Below are positions 1 through 11,769 of a DNA stretch of 64,000 nucleotides, in pieces. Source of the DNA: Hygrocybe punicea (Eukaryota > Basidiomycota > Agaricomycetes > Agaricales > Hygrophoraceae); NCBI GenBank assembly GCA_963556145.1, contig OY744469.1, positions 992,001 through 1,056,000 on the forward strand, in the 5' to 3' direction. How positions within the stretch are numbered: the first letter of the stretch is position 1; the number at the start of each line of letters is the position of its first letter. Below the pieces are notes generated by a model that saw only the letters and a list, made by a program, of their open reading frames with translations, had not been told where the DNA came from and ran no database searches. The position numbers were made by a program, and so were the translations under genes.

Positions 1-150
1 TGGGGTCAGGGTTGAGGGAGGAATAAAGTTGAGAGGAGGAGGAGAGGGAGAGGGTGTAGGGGAGGACGAGGGAGAGATTCGGGAAAGAGGAGGGGGTTCA
101 TTGGTTCATGTCGAAAGTTGAATGTCGGGGGAGTTGGGAAACGTTTAGTC

Positions 151-300
151 TTTTGTTACGGATCGCTTCTGCAGCGGGCTCCGGCAACAATCAACTTAAC
201 AGGGGATCGGAATACCGTTGTCCATGCACGAAGGCCTGCCGTTTGTTACGGATCGCTTCTGCAGCGGGCTCCGGCAACAATCAACTTAACTAGGGATCGG
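151..300. repeat. Two near-identical 60-bp direct repeats, 90 bp apart
   Basis: Positions 151-210 and 241-300 share a 60-bp block that differs at only a few bases (it includes TTACGGATCGCTTCTGCAGC). The period is 90 bp, so this is one and two-thirds copies of a 90-bp tandem unit. The repeats open two short plus-strand frames that repeat the same peptides; I take these as a consequence of the repeat and not as a gene. Confidence 0.8.
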
Positions 301-2222
301 ATTCCAGAGGGGAGAACAGCAGCTTTCATTGTTGCTTATAGCTAAGACAACACTGCTAAGAAGGGGGGGTCAAGGTCTAATGTCATTGCGAGCCGTGGGG
401 GTTACCCAAAACAAGATGAGTCTGCCCCAAGAACCAGACTAAACGTAAGGAAAGGAAAGAAGAAAAAGTCCGAACCAACAACAAGAACAGTATATATAGT
501 GACTGGTCTTGAGGGGAGGTAAATAGAAATACAACCATGAAGCCATAACATGTCCAACTCTACCATGTGTTCACCATGAGGCGTACATGAGGCGTCCTCA
601 TGTCAATGTTCTCGCGATCCAACTGGAGGCCCGGGTGTCATTGAGGAATAGAGGGGGTCCGGATGACTCGGATGATTTGTCATCAGATCATGTGATGTGC
701 AGAATTGCCTATTCGGGGTCTACACTTGCTGCAACAGGCAAGTGCGCAGTCTGGCAAGTGCATTGCACGGTCGGGTCGAAGATGGGTATCGTCCAGTGTG
801 GGGTTGGTGATGAGAGTGTCATGAGGTGGTGTGGATGTAACGGCAAGGTTGGTATGAAAGAAAATGAAGGAATGTATAAAGGAAAAAACCAACTAGGACA
901 GTGGGCTAATCGAGGTCAGACATGTGAACAGCACAAGCTGTACCGGATGATGATGTCTGTGTTGATGACGTATCGAGGAGCGATGTCTTGTCTTGTTTGT
1001 GGAACAAGAAGGTCCACTTGATGTCGGTATTCGTCCAAGAAAGGGTATCATTGTAAACGAGTGTGGGAGGTATCAAGATGAAAGATGGAAAAGGATAAAT
1101 GAATGTGGGTCCAGGTTTCGAGTCATGGCATGAGTGACAAGCTGTGGGAACAAGTCGTCAGGTACTGCATTGAAGCGGTGTCGTGCGAACAATATGCGAT
1201 AGGGGTTGGTTCACTGTTTGGGAAGTCGTATGGTCTGTGGTCGAAGTCCAAAAGAATGTGCTTCGGCAATGGTCGGATTAGAGAGAACAGTGAAATGTCC
1301 CGTGATCGGGGATTGTTCAGAGTTCGCATGCAGGTGAGGAATGTCGTCGGATCGTTAGGGAGGATAATGGTGGGCACAGGGTACGAATATGGAAACCAAA
1401 TATCCGGGAATGGCAATTGTCAATTACGTGTCGATATATTGTTGAGGTGGAAGTCAGAAGTATCAATGGTGGAAGGGTTTCGGTGCCGATGCCAAAGATA
1501 GATCATAACAAAGTAGAAACCGATCAGGAAGGTGATGGCAATGCTGCCAATAACAATTATGGTAATGAGCTGTGTCGGGAGTACAGCCATTGTGATCGGT
1601 TTGTCGTGGGATAGCGTAAACAAGATATCGAAGGGAAAAGACAATGTCGGTGACGTCCATCGGCAAGGAGACTATTCGGGTACAACAAGGTCACGTGGGA
1701 GATGTCCATGGTCGGTCTGGATTGTTCTAGAAGAAGAAAGGAAGAAAAGAGAACAAGGACAAGAATAAACAACAATGTCCAAAAGAAGACAAAAGGTAAA
1801 GGGGAACGAAAAAGGAAGGTATGGTAAAGTGGAATCGTCATCGTGGGTAGTGGAGTCGGAATCGGAGTTGCGGAGTTGAAAAATGTAACAGATAGGATGC
1901 TATATCTTGTATTGGCCATATCTCACTCAGTTCTTATCCATTTGACAAGAAAATTAGTGCATTTCGATCACAAAATCAAGAGCTACCACAACAACCCGCG
2001 GGTGACCCGTGCTAGTCCCTATTCTAGTCGGGTATTTTCCAAATATTTTCCCTAATGTTTTCATGCCTTTCTTCCATGAGTTATGGCATTCTTGATTTCT
2101 TTGATACTTCAAACAGCTTCAATATACACAGGACTGGTATTGTTTTCATAATAGCGGTACCAAACCAATTGCCAGCCTGAATAATGGACACCAGTCAATC
2201 GTGATGTTTAATGGGCTGTGTA
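301..2222. other. Unresolved region, weak minus-strand gene signal
   Basis: No gene can be called with confidence. The minus strand holds several open stretches (1919-1557, 1644-1420, 1416-1123, 892-683). The 1644-1420 stretch contains one convincing hydrophobic segment (TQLITIIVIGSIAITFLIGF) followed by a basic, polar tail, as in a small single-pass membrane protein. The stretches could be exons of one minus-strand gene, but I could not join them with good splice sites. 2017-2222 holds nothing I recognise. Confidence 0.25.
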
Positions 2223-3731
2223 CTATGCGTTGGCTGTGGGTGAACCGAATAATAGCCTGAACCAAACATCGCTACATGCCAGTAAAGCGTAGAAAGCGAG
2301 CAGCGGACCTATCGCCACCGAATATATCGCTGCTTCCTGCACAACGATGCCAAGATGAGCCATTCTTGAGTGGTGATCGAAAAAAAGCCTATAAAAGGGG
2401 CGATCCGTCCAAACACCGTAAAGGGAACAGAACACCCCGAACGCTCCCACCGCACCCGCGGAGCTCAAATACATATTGAAGAATAATACAAATGAGCCAA
2501 AAACAAGCAGTATTGCAAGCGAGATTTCGTCCGCAAACGCTTGGAGTCTGGTACCCCACCACGCTGACCAACCAATGCAGAGGAGGATTCCTTCTACGTG
2601 GACAAGGAAATAGATCAGGGGGCAGAGGACTGAGCGGCATAAGCATCAGGATGCGACTCAAGCAGAAAGCATGAATGAGACTCACAGCGTGGTGCAGGCA
2701 GGCGAATGAGTGGCTTGATGATCTGACAAATGGAAAGAGTGGCAATGGCGATGGCGATGATGCCCAGGTCTGCAAAAGCCATTGCAGCCATAGATCCTGC
2801 AAACTGGCCAAGGAAGGCACCGATCCTTGAGCCAATCCCAGCATCTTCATAATTCTTAGTCCAGATAGGTGCGACGCTCCTCACCCACATTGACGTCCAT
2901 ATTGTCGAAAAATATATGGTGCCCACAAGTGGCAGCGAGAAGGAAATGAGCAAACCGCTGCGCAGTACTACAACCAAATTAGCTAGGCATGTTGAAGATC
3001 CCAGTGAGTACTAACCCCGCAGAACAATGGTCCTGCAATCTTTGGTGAAGAAGGTGGACCACAACCCTGTAGAGTTGCACTCGTACAATCCGAGGCAGTA
3101 GAGACTGAGCATCCGCCTCAATACTAAAATCATCCCGCATGTAAAGACCGACGTACAAGATGGTTAACACCACACCGAGGCTCCAATCGAGGGTGGTAGC
3201 CGCCGTTGCATGGCCTTGTAATGACAGAACGATTTTCATAGTCCCACCAATGATCACCACAGCACTGACCAACAAGCGATATGGTGTGACGGGCAGGCGG
3301 TCTCGCTTATCCGTTACTTCGTCGGTTCTGCAAGCCGGCAGGGTAATGTGGAATGATTGGAGTAAGGTCCCGATGTAGCTTGCATAATCCTCTTGAAAAA
3401 GACATCGTGCCACCTCTGGATGATTTCTTTCATACAGTGAGCCAAAGTAGAGGCTATTGAACGTGCATTACTATTAGATTCTTCCCCAACGGCCGATTTG
3501 TCCAACATACGCTAAAGTAACGATAACGCCGAACGACCATTCCAAATATATTGGTAAAATGACCTTGCCGTGGTATGTGGCAAGGGCTTTAGGCACACCG
3601 AATGCCACGGTGGATGCAATGACAAGGAAGCGATATCCAGTAAGTTTTGGACGCCAGTGCCGGTTTCCAGTGGGAGCTGCCTCTTGTGCTGGCACTGGTT
3701 CGGATGCATAACGGTGAGCCATGGGAGTCAC
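2223..3731 (-). CDS. Polytopic membrane protein with duplicated N-terminal module (5 exons, 431 aa)
   Basis: Exons by eye: 3731-3511, 3453-3157, 3104-3016, 2967-2686, 2629-2223; they sum to 432 codons with all phases matching. The protein has two tandem copies of one module: the first has LEWSFGVIVTLALYFGSLYE, the second has LDWSLGVVLTIFLYCLGLYE. Each module is split by an intron at the same place. A C-terminal part with several hydrophobic segments follows (GLLISFSLPLVGTIYFSTIW, and LAILLVFGSFVLFFNMYL). This resembles a lineage-specific family of uncharacterised agaricomycete membrane proteins that I know only as hypothetical proteins, which usually have one module. Function unknown; location presumably a membrane. 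Introns are 48-57 bp. The tandem module is the odd point and could also mean two genes fused by read-through. Confidence 0.7.
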
Positions 3732-3951
3732 TCTGCTGGCGGTGAACCTGAGTCTGTTGGTAGACTCGACGAGGAGTAGTAGGTATGGCCATCGTGGAAT
3801 AAATTTTGCCCGTTACGCAGAGTTGTGCCTGTCAGAGCTGTTTGAGTTGCCAAGGCAACTTTATACCTGAAGAGGTTGGCAGGACGTGCCCCACGGTGCC
3901 AAACTACCGGGATGCAGAGTGATTTTTTCTGCACTTTCCCATCCACGCCAG

Positions 3952-4231
3952 CAAAACATGGCTAAGAATGGGTGGCCAAGACTCACACTGTGCCGAGTCA
4001 TCACCATCGTGTTCACCATTGCTTTCGGGACGTCAAAATTGGTTCTGTCCCTTGCAAGCAAAACCACTGCGCCCTCAGCACTGGAGTGGTTTTCCGGGGT
4101 CGTCGTCTTCCTCACGTACGTGCCTAAGCCTTCATTATTGTTGAATAAGGAATAAATGCAGTCATTCAGAGTGTATTGGCTCGATTTCCACGAGCAATTT
4201 CATGAGGGGAGAATGGCCTGGAATCGAGGTA
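3952..4231 (+). pseudogene. Inverted copy of the membrane-protein N-terminal module
   Basis: On the opposite strand to the preceding gene. Exon 3952-4115 encodes a segment ending in ALEWFSGVVVFLT, then a good intron (4116-4169, GTACGT..TTCAG, 54 bp), then an exon reading VYWLDFHEQFHEG up to a GTAGGG donor at about 4231. Sequence, intron position and spacing match both modules of the neighbouring minus-strand gene. Beyond 4231 I could not follow the C-terminal domain; 4380-4830 has short open pieces in changing frames. Probably a broken inverted paralogue, although a real gene with missed exons is possible. Confidence 0.55.
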
Positions 4232-5273
4232 GGGTGATGAATAATAGGATCTGAGTTTTGTTCTTTATTTTACTCGGTAAGATACGTGGCTCAACCAGCG
4301 CATGCTAGTACTATCTAACAGGCGAATTTGCAGACTATCATTATTTTATAATCACTGTCTTATTTTGATAAGTTACAGACCCATGTAGGAACCAAGCGCG
4401 TGGGCAAGAAAGACTTGGAAAAACCTTTTTGGATCGTATCTTACTCTGGCAGCTTGGGTATCCATTGATTCAAGGGAAAATACGTGCAATCTTGGGGTCG
4501 TTGGCGTCAGAAATAGACCTGGAAACGACGGTGCTGCACCGAGATGAGCCGCCTCGTAGGACATTCATCAACCACCAGCGAACGCATTCGGAATAGACTG
4601 CTGCATGAGATTCAGGACGCTGCCAAGAGAATTTCGTGCATTCTGTCGATCGTGGCATGCAAAGTGGCCTACGGACATGGTTGAAAGTCTTAGCCTCCTT
4701 CAAAAGGGTAACCTGAAGCAGTTTGGTCATTCTCATGCTCGACCAATCTTACTGGTACTAACAGTGGAAGGTCACCGTGATTGTCCGGGTCCTTTACTTT
4801 GCATACAGACGCCTCGACCGTCAGAACCAAGTATAAGAATTATACGTTGGCCCGACCTGGTGGGGCACCGGGCACCGATGAGGTTGAAGTGACCTTGTTC
4901 GCCTGCTTGACCTTATGCTGAGAAGACGAAGCACCAGGTTGGGGTAACGCAGGCTCGACGGCATGTCTCTCAGACTCTGAAGTTGTTCAATGTCCCTGAG
5001 GTTGTCGAGCACTGGCACTAAGACTGTCTCGGTCACAATTTGACGCCAAACTGTCATCGACTGACAGGTTGAATATTAATGTAAGTGGCAGTCCTGTCAG
5101 CCTACCAACGAGCGTGCCTTGTGTGACCTTTGCAACAACTTGACGTACCTGGGCCTTGTACTTATAAAGTTAACGTTGTATTTCAGGAACTTGACTACTC
5201 GTGCTCGGATCTGTCAAGCTGCGTTTTGGACGCGACGATGGCGGCATTATTGGTGTGGTCCTCACAGTGAACG
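4232..5273. other. Region without a resolvable gene
   Basis: Short open pieces occur on both strands (for example plus 4605-4892 and minus 5057-4821) but none has a recognisable motif. A plausible branch site and acceptor (TACTAACAG) lies near 4760, which hints at decayed plus-strand exons that continue the inverted membrane-protein module. Confidence 0.3.
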
Positions 5274-6632
5274 ATGATCGTAATTTCATTTGTCCTCTTG
5301 CTGTGCTATCTTTTATTGAATGAACACCTTGGCGTCGTTGAACTTCCATTATCTACAGGCAGCCCGAAGTCGGAGAAAAGTAGTCTGACTTACGGCACAG
5401 GCCTTGCTTATCTTGCTATATGGGACGGCAACTGGTACGTCTCTGTCGCTGTGGGCGACCAGATGTTCCAGGTCCAGGTGAGGAGCACTACCATTGTATC
5501 ATTGTCAACTTCTGAACGTTATCATCTGGAACCCCGGCGTGCAGATTGATACCGGATCTAGTGACTTCTTCCTCGTATCTCAAACTTGCCCTGGCAATGC
5601 TGCAACACGGTACAAGCCATCTGCATCTTCTGAGCCAGACATGGATGGGGGTAAACAGCGTAACTTTAGTATCAAATACACCGACGGCGGATTGGCCACG
5701 TATGCCACCGTCCCATCCATCATTCCCTTGTTTTCTTGTCTGAAAAGAGTGTTATAGTGGTCATATATATCGGGACACCGTCAGCATTGCTGGTTTGGCT
5801 GTGACAGGTCAAGCAGTGGGGATTGCTGAGGACACTGGTGGGAGCTGCCGAACCACCCAGTTGGACGGGATCATAGGTCACTACTATGTTACTTTGTTCG
5901 CTCAGCCTCCCCCCATTTTCATTGGGCAGGCCGCGAACCTCCAAGTTTCGCAGTAACTCATACCTCTTCAAACTTTTCCTCCGAAAGAAGCTGGACAAAC
6001 CGGTGTTCTCAACTTTGTTGTCCCGGAAGGGGGAGTCCTCGCTTTTATTGGGCGGTGACGACCGGTGCAAGTACGATGGCGAGCTCCTTTACGGAAGTGC
6101 TATCGTCCCGCTTTTTGGATTGTCAATATGAAGCAGTTCAAGTTCGGTTCAACGACGAGGACGAATCAGCAGGTGTTGCTTGATACAGGCGCAAATTTCC
6201 TATGGGTTGACGATGACACGTCAGTGCCCATTTTTGATACTGGTTCCTACGATGGCCGGTCTAAATTTTATTCTATAGTGCGACGGAAATATACGCCCAA
6301 TTAAATGCGACGACAGCGGTTGGTAATCCCTGTATCGTTGTAGTACTGCTGTCCCAGACATAACGTTTGTGTTCGCCGGAACCACTATAACACTTGCACC
6401 GTTTTCGTTCGAAGCTGGTCGCACCGACGAAGGTATGGTAAGTGGACCTTTATACATTGTCTTTTACCGGAAATAGTGCTTAGGTGACATTACTTCACGA
6501 GACGACATCAAAGAGTGGATCCTCGGTTGGAGGTTCTTGGAGAATGCGTACACCACATATGACATGGACGCGCGTAAAGTCGGCTTTGCCACTCCAACGG
6601 CTTCTACTACGCAATTCGCGGTGCAGTTATAG
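5274..6632 (+). CDS. Pepsin-like aspartic protease (A1 family), multi-exon, possibly degraded
   Basis: Endopeptidase family with two catalytic Asp residues. The start at 5274 gives a hydrophobic N-terminus (MIVISFVLLLCYLLL), consistent with a signal peptide and secretion. The flap-side first motif DTGSSDFFLVS lies near 5546, a second motif LLDTGANFLWVDDD near 6180, and the family's C-terminal signature appears as WILGWRFLENAYTTYD near 6510, followed by VGFA. Pieces typical of the middle (QLDGIIG near 5865, KPVFSTLLSRKGESSLLLGG near 6000) lie in changing frames, so there are several introns that I could not fix exactly. Odd: the second motif reads DTGA where DTGT/S is usual, and ILGW replaces the usual ILGD. 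It could be a pseudogene or a diverged member. Confidence 0.75.
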
Positions 6633-6765
6633 GCTAACTTATAGATAGCTATGTTATGGAAAACATGTCTACTTCTATGTTGTGGAAAACCACTCCATTG
6701 AAATCGTGAAGTCAGTCAAGCCTTATCGACGGGTTAGTCCTGTGTCAGCCTGAGTCCATAGTATA

Positions 6766-7955
6766 ATGCGTGACTGGACGGCCAGACTAGCACTCAAATT
6801 TCGAAAATACCTACCCTCGTCACGAACTCGATTATCCGACTCGGAGTCTGAGCCCGAGCTTCATGCGGGATCCTGCGCTATAACCAGTACTGGTGCCTCG
6901 CTCAACTTCAAGACGATAGTATCCGACAGGAACTTGAAACATACAGCCACCGTCATTTTCCTCCACGTTAGTGATGAATCGATTCATCATCAGGGACCCT
7001 TGCATGTGTGGTTAATTTTCATGTTTCGTTTTGCAATAGGGTTTAGGAGACAGCGGTAATGGGATATGGCAGTACGCAAAGCAGATGAGCGCAGATCCTG
7101 CTCTCGGACATGTCAAATGGATTATCCCCGATGCGTTGAGTTATCCTTTATCATGTTATGCAGTTGTTGTTATTTGACTAAATACATTCAATATTAGCCC
7201 GACGAGGCCAGTAACAGGAATCAAAGGCATGATAATGCCTTCATGGCAAGCTCACGCTCTAGTTTTTATCCACTGGCACTTAGCCCAGACGAATCATCCC
7301 CGCCCACAGGTTCGACGTCCTCGCCTTCGACATCTTCACCCGCTCCGAAGATGAACCAAGTCTCTTATCCGCCGTCGCATCCATCAACGAGCTCATCTCC
7401 ACCGAAATACACCTGCACGGAATCCCGTCCGAACGGATCGTCGTCGGAGGCCTCAGTCAGGGCGGAGCTTTGGCGTGTTTGACGGGGATCACCAGCGAGA
7501 GGATGTTAGCTGGGGTGTTTATCTTGAGCGCATATGTCCCGCTTTGGAGGAAAACCACAGAGGTGAGTGTGTTGCCAATCAGTTACTGGGCTAGGGGGAT
7601 GCGATAACGTGATGGGCGGGGACAGGTAGCCACGACAATTGCACGTTCCATCCCGGTTTTCTGGGCGCACGGCACCAGCGACTCCCAGGTCGATCACGAA
7701 AAGGCTTTCGGGGCTGCATCAGATCTCGCCCGAGATCTGAACGTCGCCATTATTCACATGGTGCCTGCTGACAATGTCGTAACGACAGAAGACGATTCAG
7801 GAAAAGAGGACCCACTGGGCCCGCTCATTGCGGCGCTCAATCCCAAAGACCCAGGTATTCGATTCAATTCCTACAAGGGGTTGGGGCATTGGATTGACCC
7901 TGGGTGTGAGTTGGCTGATCTGGTGATGTGGCTCCGTGGTGTTGTCCCTGTGTAG
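6766..7955 (+). CDS. Acyl-protein thioesterase/carboxylesterase-like alpha/beta hydrolase (5 exons, 308 aa)
   Basis: Serine hydrolase of the acyl-protein thioesterase/phospholipase-carboxylesterase family, which removes acyl groups from cysteines or lysolipids in the cytosol. Exons 6766-6966, 7040-7134, 7198-7245, 7310-7562 and 7626-7955 join to 309 codons. Visible in order: HTATVIFLHGLGDSGNG (oxyanion region), IIPDAPTRPVTG, the nucleophile elbow GGLSQGGALA, HGTSDSQVD with the catalytic Asp, and GLGHWIDP with the catalytic His. Intron 7246-7309 has a GC donor (GCAAGC) and a CCCACAG acceptor; only that choice restores W-FDVLAFD. The N-terminus carries about 50 residues more than usual family members, and about 25 residues are inserted before the His motif. 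The reading frame is intact. Confidence 0.9.
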
Positions 7956-9210
7956 AGGCACACATACTGGTAATTCACGATAATTGGAACAACTAGTCTG
8001 GTATGAGGGCATTTTATGTTGGACTGACCTGGAAATGTCCTAGAGTTCGCTTGCAACGCAGAAATTGTATTGTGCTGTAGTTCAAACACAGTGATAAGAT
8101 CAAGAACAACGAGGAGGTACCCTGACCGGAAAGGCAAACTATTAGGAATCGCAGATGCAGTCTTACCCAAAAACTCAGCTTTCGATCTTTACTTCCTGTC
8201 CTTGGCTCAAGCATTTGCCTTTGACCCGGCGACAAACGAAGCGATTGACTTTGCGGCTCAACTTTCCTTCCCAGAGTTCTCAACCCCACAGACTTTGCCC
8301 AGTTGGCTCAGCAGGTGGACTCCGGGCCTCACGTCGCCTAGATGACGATTGTTCGATTTAAGGCTTGCCTTCCCCCTGCAATCATTATGAAGAAGGAAGA
8401 TGCACTTCTAGTGGATCAGGAACGTGACGGAACGCACAGCTCATCAGGTTGCCTCATGTCAGTGGACTTGGAGATAGGAGGCGTACTTGATCACTCAGCT
8501 GCTGAACTTGTTGTCTTCGTACGAGATGAAGAAAGTTGTTGAGCTGAGCTGGTTCTTGCTGTTGTGCGGCGCGGTATTGGAAGGCATCGCAGTTATTCTT
8601 CGATTCCAAGGTTCATTTCATGCTGACATGCGTATCAGATCTTGTATAAATGAATACAGCATCCGGAATCTCAATACGCTGGCCAATGTCTCTCCGAGTA
8701 ACAGACACAAATCGCCGGATCCTCGTGAACGGTGCTGAGACGGCATCGTATATCATTGAGCCGCATTACTCCGTAGCGGATGTGCTCGGTGAAGGGCCCG
8801 ACGACGAGGATTAACTTTTGAAGGGCGGGGGATGTCAATGTCAAATCTGTACTTTTAGTGTTTGCTCATTGTACAATCTTGTGTGCTTTTGCGAACAAAA
8901 TACTGGTGAGAATGTTCTACGGAAAGCAGCCTTTCAGCATTCATGTGACCGGTCGAAAGCCTTGAGGTTGTGCGGAGACTGTGGTACTTCCTGCAGCGAT
9001 ACGGTTTTCAAGTTCACGATCCGATTTCAGCAGTAAAAGAGATGAAGTACAACCGAGGCGAAACACGGCGAAAGGCACACAAGTACAAGTACATCAATGT
9101 GAGAAGACAGCAAATCGCAAACAACACTGCGGCACATCGGGCCGTCCGGTGTCGAACTCTGGATTTGAGGCTTATCAGCTCATCGTTATGTTGGAAGAAG
9201 AAAAACAAAA
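7956..9210. other. Intergenic or decayed coding region
   Basis: The plus-strand frame 8070-8345 has a protein-like stretch (NSAFDLYFLSLAQAFAFDP) and another near 8730-8814 reads YIIEPHYSVADVLGEG before a stop, but I could not join them or assign a family. Possibly the remains of one plus-strand gene with several introns. 8820-9210 shows nothing else. Confidence 0.3.
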
Positions 9211-9995
9211 TCACGCACAGCCCACGGTAACTGTTCGGTGTTCATGTTGTCCGGTATGTGTACCACCCGGTTCCAAACATTTACAGATACATTTGGCTTC
9301 AATGAATTCTTGGTTAAAGAACCAGGCTGTGTTGATGGACTCCTGGTGAGACTGAGAGGAACGAACATTAGATGTTGCCGAGCCCTGCAAGAGGTTTCAC
9401 TGACCTCGGTTGGAGGGAATGTAATAGTTAAACGGCTGGTCGTGATCTCCACAAAGCCTTTAAAGCCAGCTCCAGGCCAGACACGAAGGCCAAGGACATC
9501 ACGAAGGTTGAACTTATCGAGGGCTTGCCTCAGCTCGTCAATAAATGTCGGATTTTCTCGGAGTATCTCCTCAGATTTGACCGTCTTGGGCTTCTCCAGC
9601 TGGGCAAACTCGTATTCATACGGTACCAGGGCAGTGCCATGTCGGGTGAATTTCCAGCAGCGAGGGGTGATCATTCCTTCTGCGTGGGTGATGTCGTCGA
9701 GGGTCCAAGGTGTTGCCACATTGTAAAGTTCGACGAAACGTTGGTTCTCCTTCATGTCATAGTGACGGTGAAGGAGACACAAGCCAAAGCTGACAACGCA
9801 GTGAGCTTACTCCACCAGTGACTAGGGGTAGACGATAACATACTGGTCGCATAAATTATGCTTCTCGAAGATGGCTCTGAAGTGGTCAAAGATGACCTGC
9901 TCGCCGCCGCCGGTAGAGAGGTCAGCGAAGGCTGCCTCAGGACCAGATAGCGAGTTGAACTCGACGGGCGAATATGGCAAGATTTGAACAGACAT
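9211..9995 (-). CDS. Conserved fungal protein of unknown function (3 exons, 225 aa)
   Basis: Exons 9995-9844, 9789-9405 and 9351-9211 add up to 226 codons with matching phases; introns are 54 and 53 bp (GTATGT..CAG and GTCAGT..CAG). The start at 9995 gives MSVQILPYSPVEFNSLSGPE. Features: a His-rich stretch GLCLLHRHYDMKENQR directly after intron 1, and a Cys/His-rich tail CICKCLEPGGTHTGQHEH that could bind a metal. I recall similar hypothetical proteins in agaricomycetes but no assigned function. No signal peptide or membrane segment is visible. The gene appears intact. Confidence 0.75.
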
Positions 9996-10083
9996 GTGCG
10001 GTATCGAACGGGAGTAGGATTACCATCACAAATAGGTTCCTCTTATACCTTGTAACGGTTAGAATCAAAATTTTCATCATCTT

Positions 10084-10576
10084 TTATCCGCGTCTTGCCG
10101 TAGGATCGATGCCTACTGTGATACGGAAGGAATAGACGAATACAGACAACAGACCTAGGAAGTTGGCAAGTCCCTCAAAGCCATCGATTTTCAGAAAGTA
10201 GTCGGAAGGCCGCTGGTCCGAAAGAAGTTCAGCGACTCCAAAACTGGAAAATCTGATAAGACTTACTAGAGTTTCGACCGAGATACGTCCCATCCTTGTT
10301 TACCACCTCGAAGTGCATATCTGGGTCTCCGTCTCTGGGAGGATTTGCGAGACTCTGTCACATTCGAGGAAGATTGGGCTGGGTCCTGTCCTATGTACAG
10401 CGGCGTGTAAAAAGAGGGGATGAAAATTTGATGTCACAATCATTGGGCCAGGACATACCTGGAAGACATCTTCCATCAGAAGTACTGACATTGTTGCTGT
10501 CTGAATTCATCTGCCGTCTGAGTCCATCTGCCTCGGGACTGTGCGCGAGTCGGACGGGTCCGGAATCCCTGCCCAT
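10084..10576 (-). CDS. Hypothetical spliced gene, incomplete model
   Basis: A possible start at 10576 or 10513 leads into GRCLP, a good donor (GTATGT) and an acceptor (ACATAG near 10390) joining to a basic exon ending SSQRRRPR; further open sequence lies at 10293-10084. Frames after 10300 cannot be joined with certainty. The 5' end lies directly next to the hairpin cassette at 10602, so the gene may have been truncated by the insertion of mobile DNA. Function unknown. Confidence 0.3.
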
Positions 10577-10601
10577 TGCATATTCGGTGGGACACCACCA
10601 G

Positions 10602-10685
10602 TTCCGAGTCCTAAATTTATTTAGGCTCGGTCTTAATGTGACCTGAGGTCCAGCAATCTATTCTCGCGGCAAATGCCGAGATTGT
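10602..10685. repeat. Two-hairpin cassette, copy 1
   Basis: Contains the inverted repeat CCGAGTCCTAAAT / ATTTAGGCTCGG with a two-base loop, followed after a short spacer by a second hairpin built on CGGCA-AA-TGCCG. The same cassette in the same orientation occurs at 35094-35190. Probably a terminus or internal part of a mobile element. Confidence 0.7.
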
Positions 10686-10905
10686 TTGTGTTTGTATCAA
10701 ACCGCTATCATGGATGACTTTCTAAAATACACGAAACATGAGTGTAAAATTAGAATTATGTCTATGTACGAATTTAGCAAGTTGTGGCGCAGCGATCCTC
10801 ATCTCTGCCCATCAACAACTTGCATCGCTCAAGTTCTTCTCTGCTCTAACAGAGCATTTTCTTTCCCCTCTCTTTCCTCCGCACTCACTACCTATCAATC
10901 CAATC

Positions 10906-11769
10906 ATGCCTCCGCTTCTTTTCGACCCCGCTCTCGCACACTGCCCCGACTACGCCTCCGCTGCCTATGCCCCTACTCGGGCTCCCCTCGTCAATGCTCA
11001 AACAACCGAGGCCCAAGCGATCCAGATACTAACGAACATCTGGCAGCTCGGGAACAACGTCGACAAACAGCAATGGCGTGACCAGATACACGACGAAATC
11101 ATCTGACAGGAAGAACAACTCGCCCTAGACCAGGTCGCAGCAGATCAGTTAGCCATCACAACCGCCGAAGAACAACAAACCCTCCGTAAGGAAGAGATGA
11201 AGAAGAACAAAACTAAATACATCCCAATCCCTGACCGCCCCATGCCCACCACGACCCCGGTCATCCCTTCCACCTACGCCACCAGGAAGATGCACAAAGG
11301 TGAATATGTAGAGCTTTGGTACTACACTAATGACGGCCTCGATGAGGCCCTCCGGAACCCCGCCTCTGTAGATGACGATGCCATGGTCATCGCTCGCAAG
11401 GCGGACGGCTCCACCTCCTGGGTCCCCGCCGCCTCCACCCATAATGCCAACAAAGCGCTCGACGACAAAGACATCAAATGGGAGGACTTTTGCCAAGCCG
11501 CTCCAAGGATGATAGTAGCCATGGAAGAAGCTGACTGGCCCGCCGACCGCGTTGCCATGCTTGCCTCCTTCTGGGGCAAACTTCAAATTCACAAGATGAG
11601 ATCCTCCCGCGACCCCCTAGACCAAAAGACGCTGATCCTCTACCAAGCACGCCAGCGACGACTCTGGCACATCGCCATCCCCACACCCGCCGGCGCATAC
11701 AACTTATCGATCATCGATGAAGACGTACTACGCCAGACCAAAGAGGAAGTCTATTGGGACAACCAATGA
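10906..11769 (+). pseudogene. N-terminal half of the retroelement gag
   Basis: ATG at 10906 follows a pyrimidine-rich leader. One frame runs to a TGA at 11767-11769 and is interrupted by another TGA at 11104-11106 within a Gln/Glu-rich helical stretch (AADQLAITTAEEQQTLRKEE after it). The middle has charged, helix-forming sequence and EEADWPADRVAMLASFWGKL, typical for this type of nucleocapsid precursor. After 11769 the same frame continues IKDNDRDFWVSPPP up to a run of ten C, where the frame is lost. Both TGA codons can be explained by CGA to TGA. Confidence 0.65.

Noticed and set aside
587..1021. 144-residue plus-strand frame as a gene
   Set aside because: No domain or hydrophobic pattern; low-complexity-like composition and competing minus-strand frames with a membrane segment nearby.
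9238..9726. 162-residue plus-strand frame
   Set aside because: Antisense to the well-supported spliced gene at 9211-9995.
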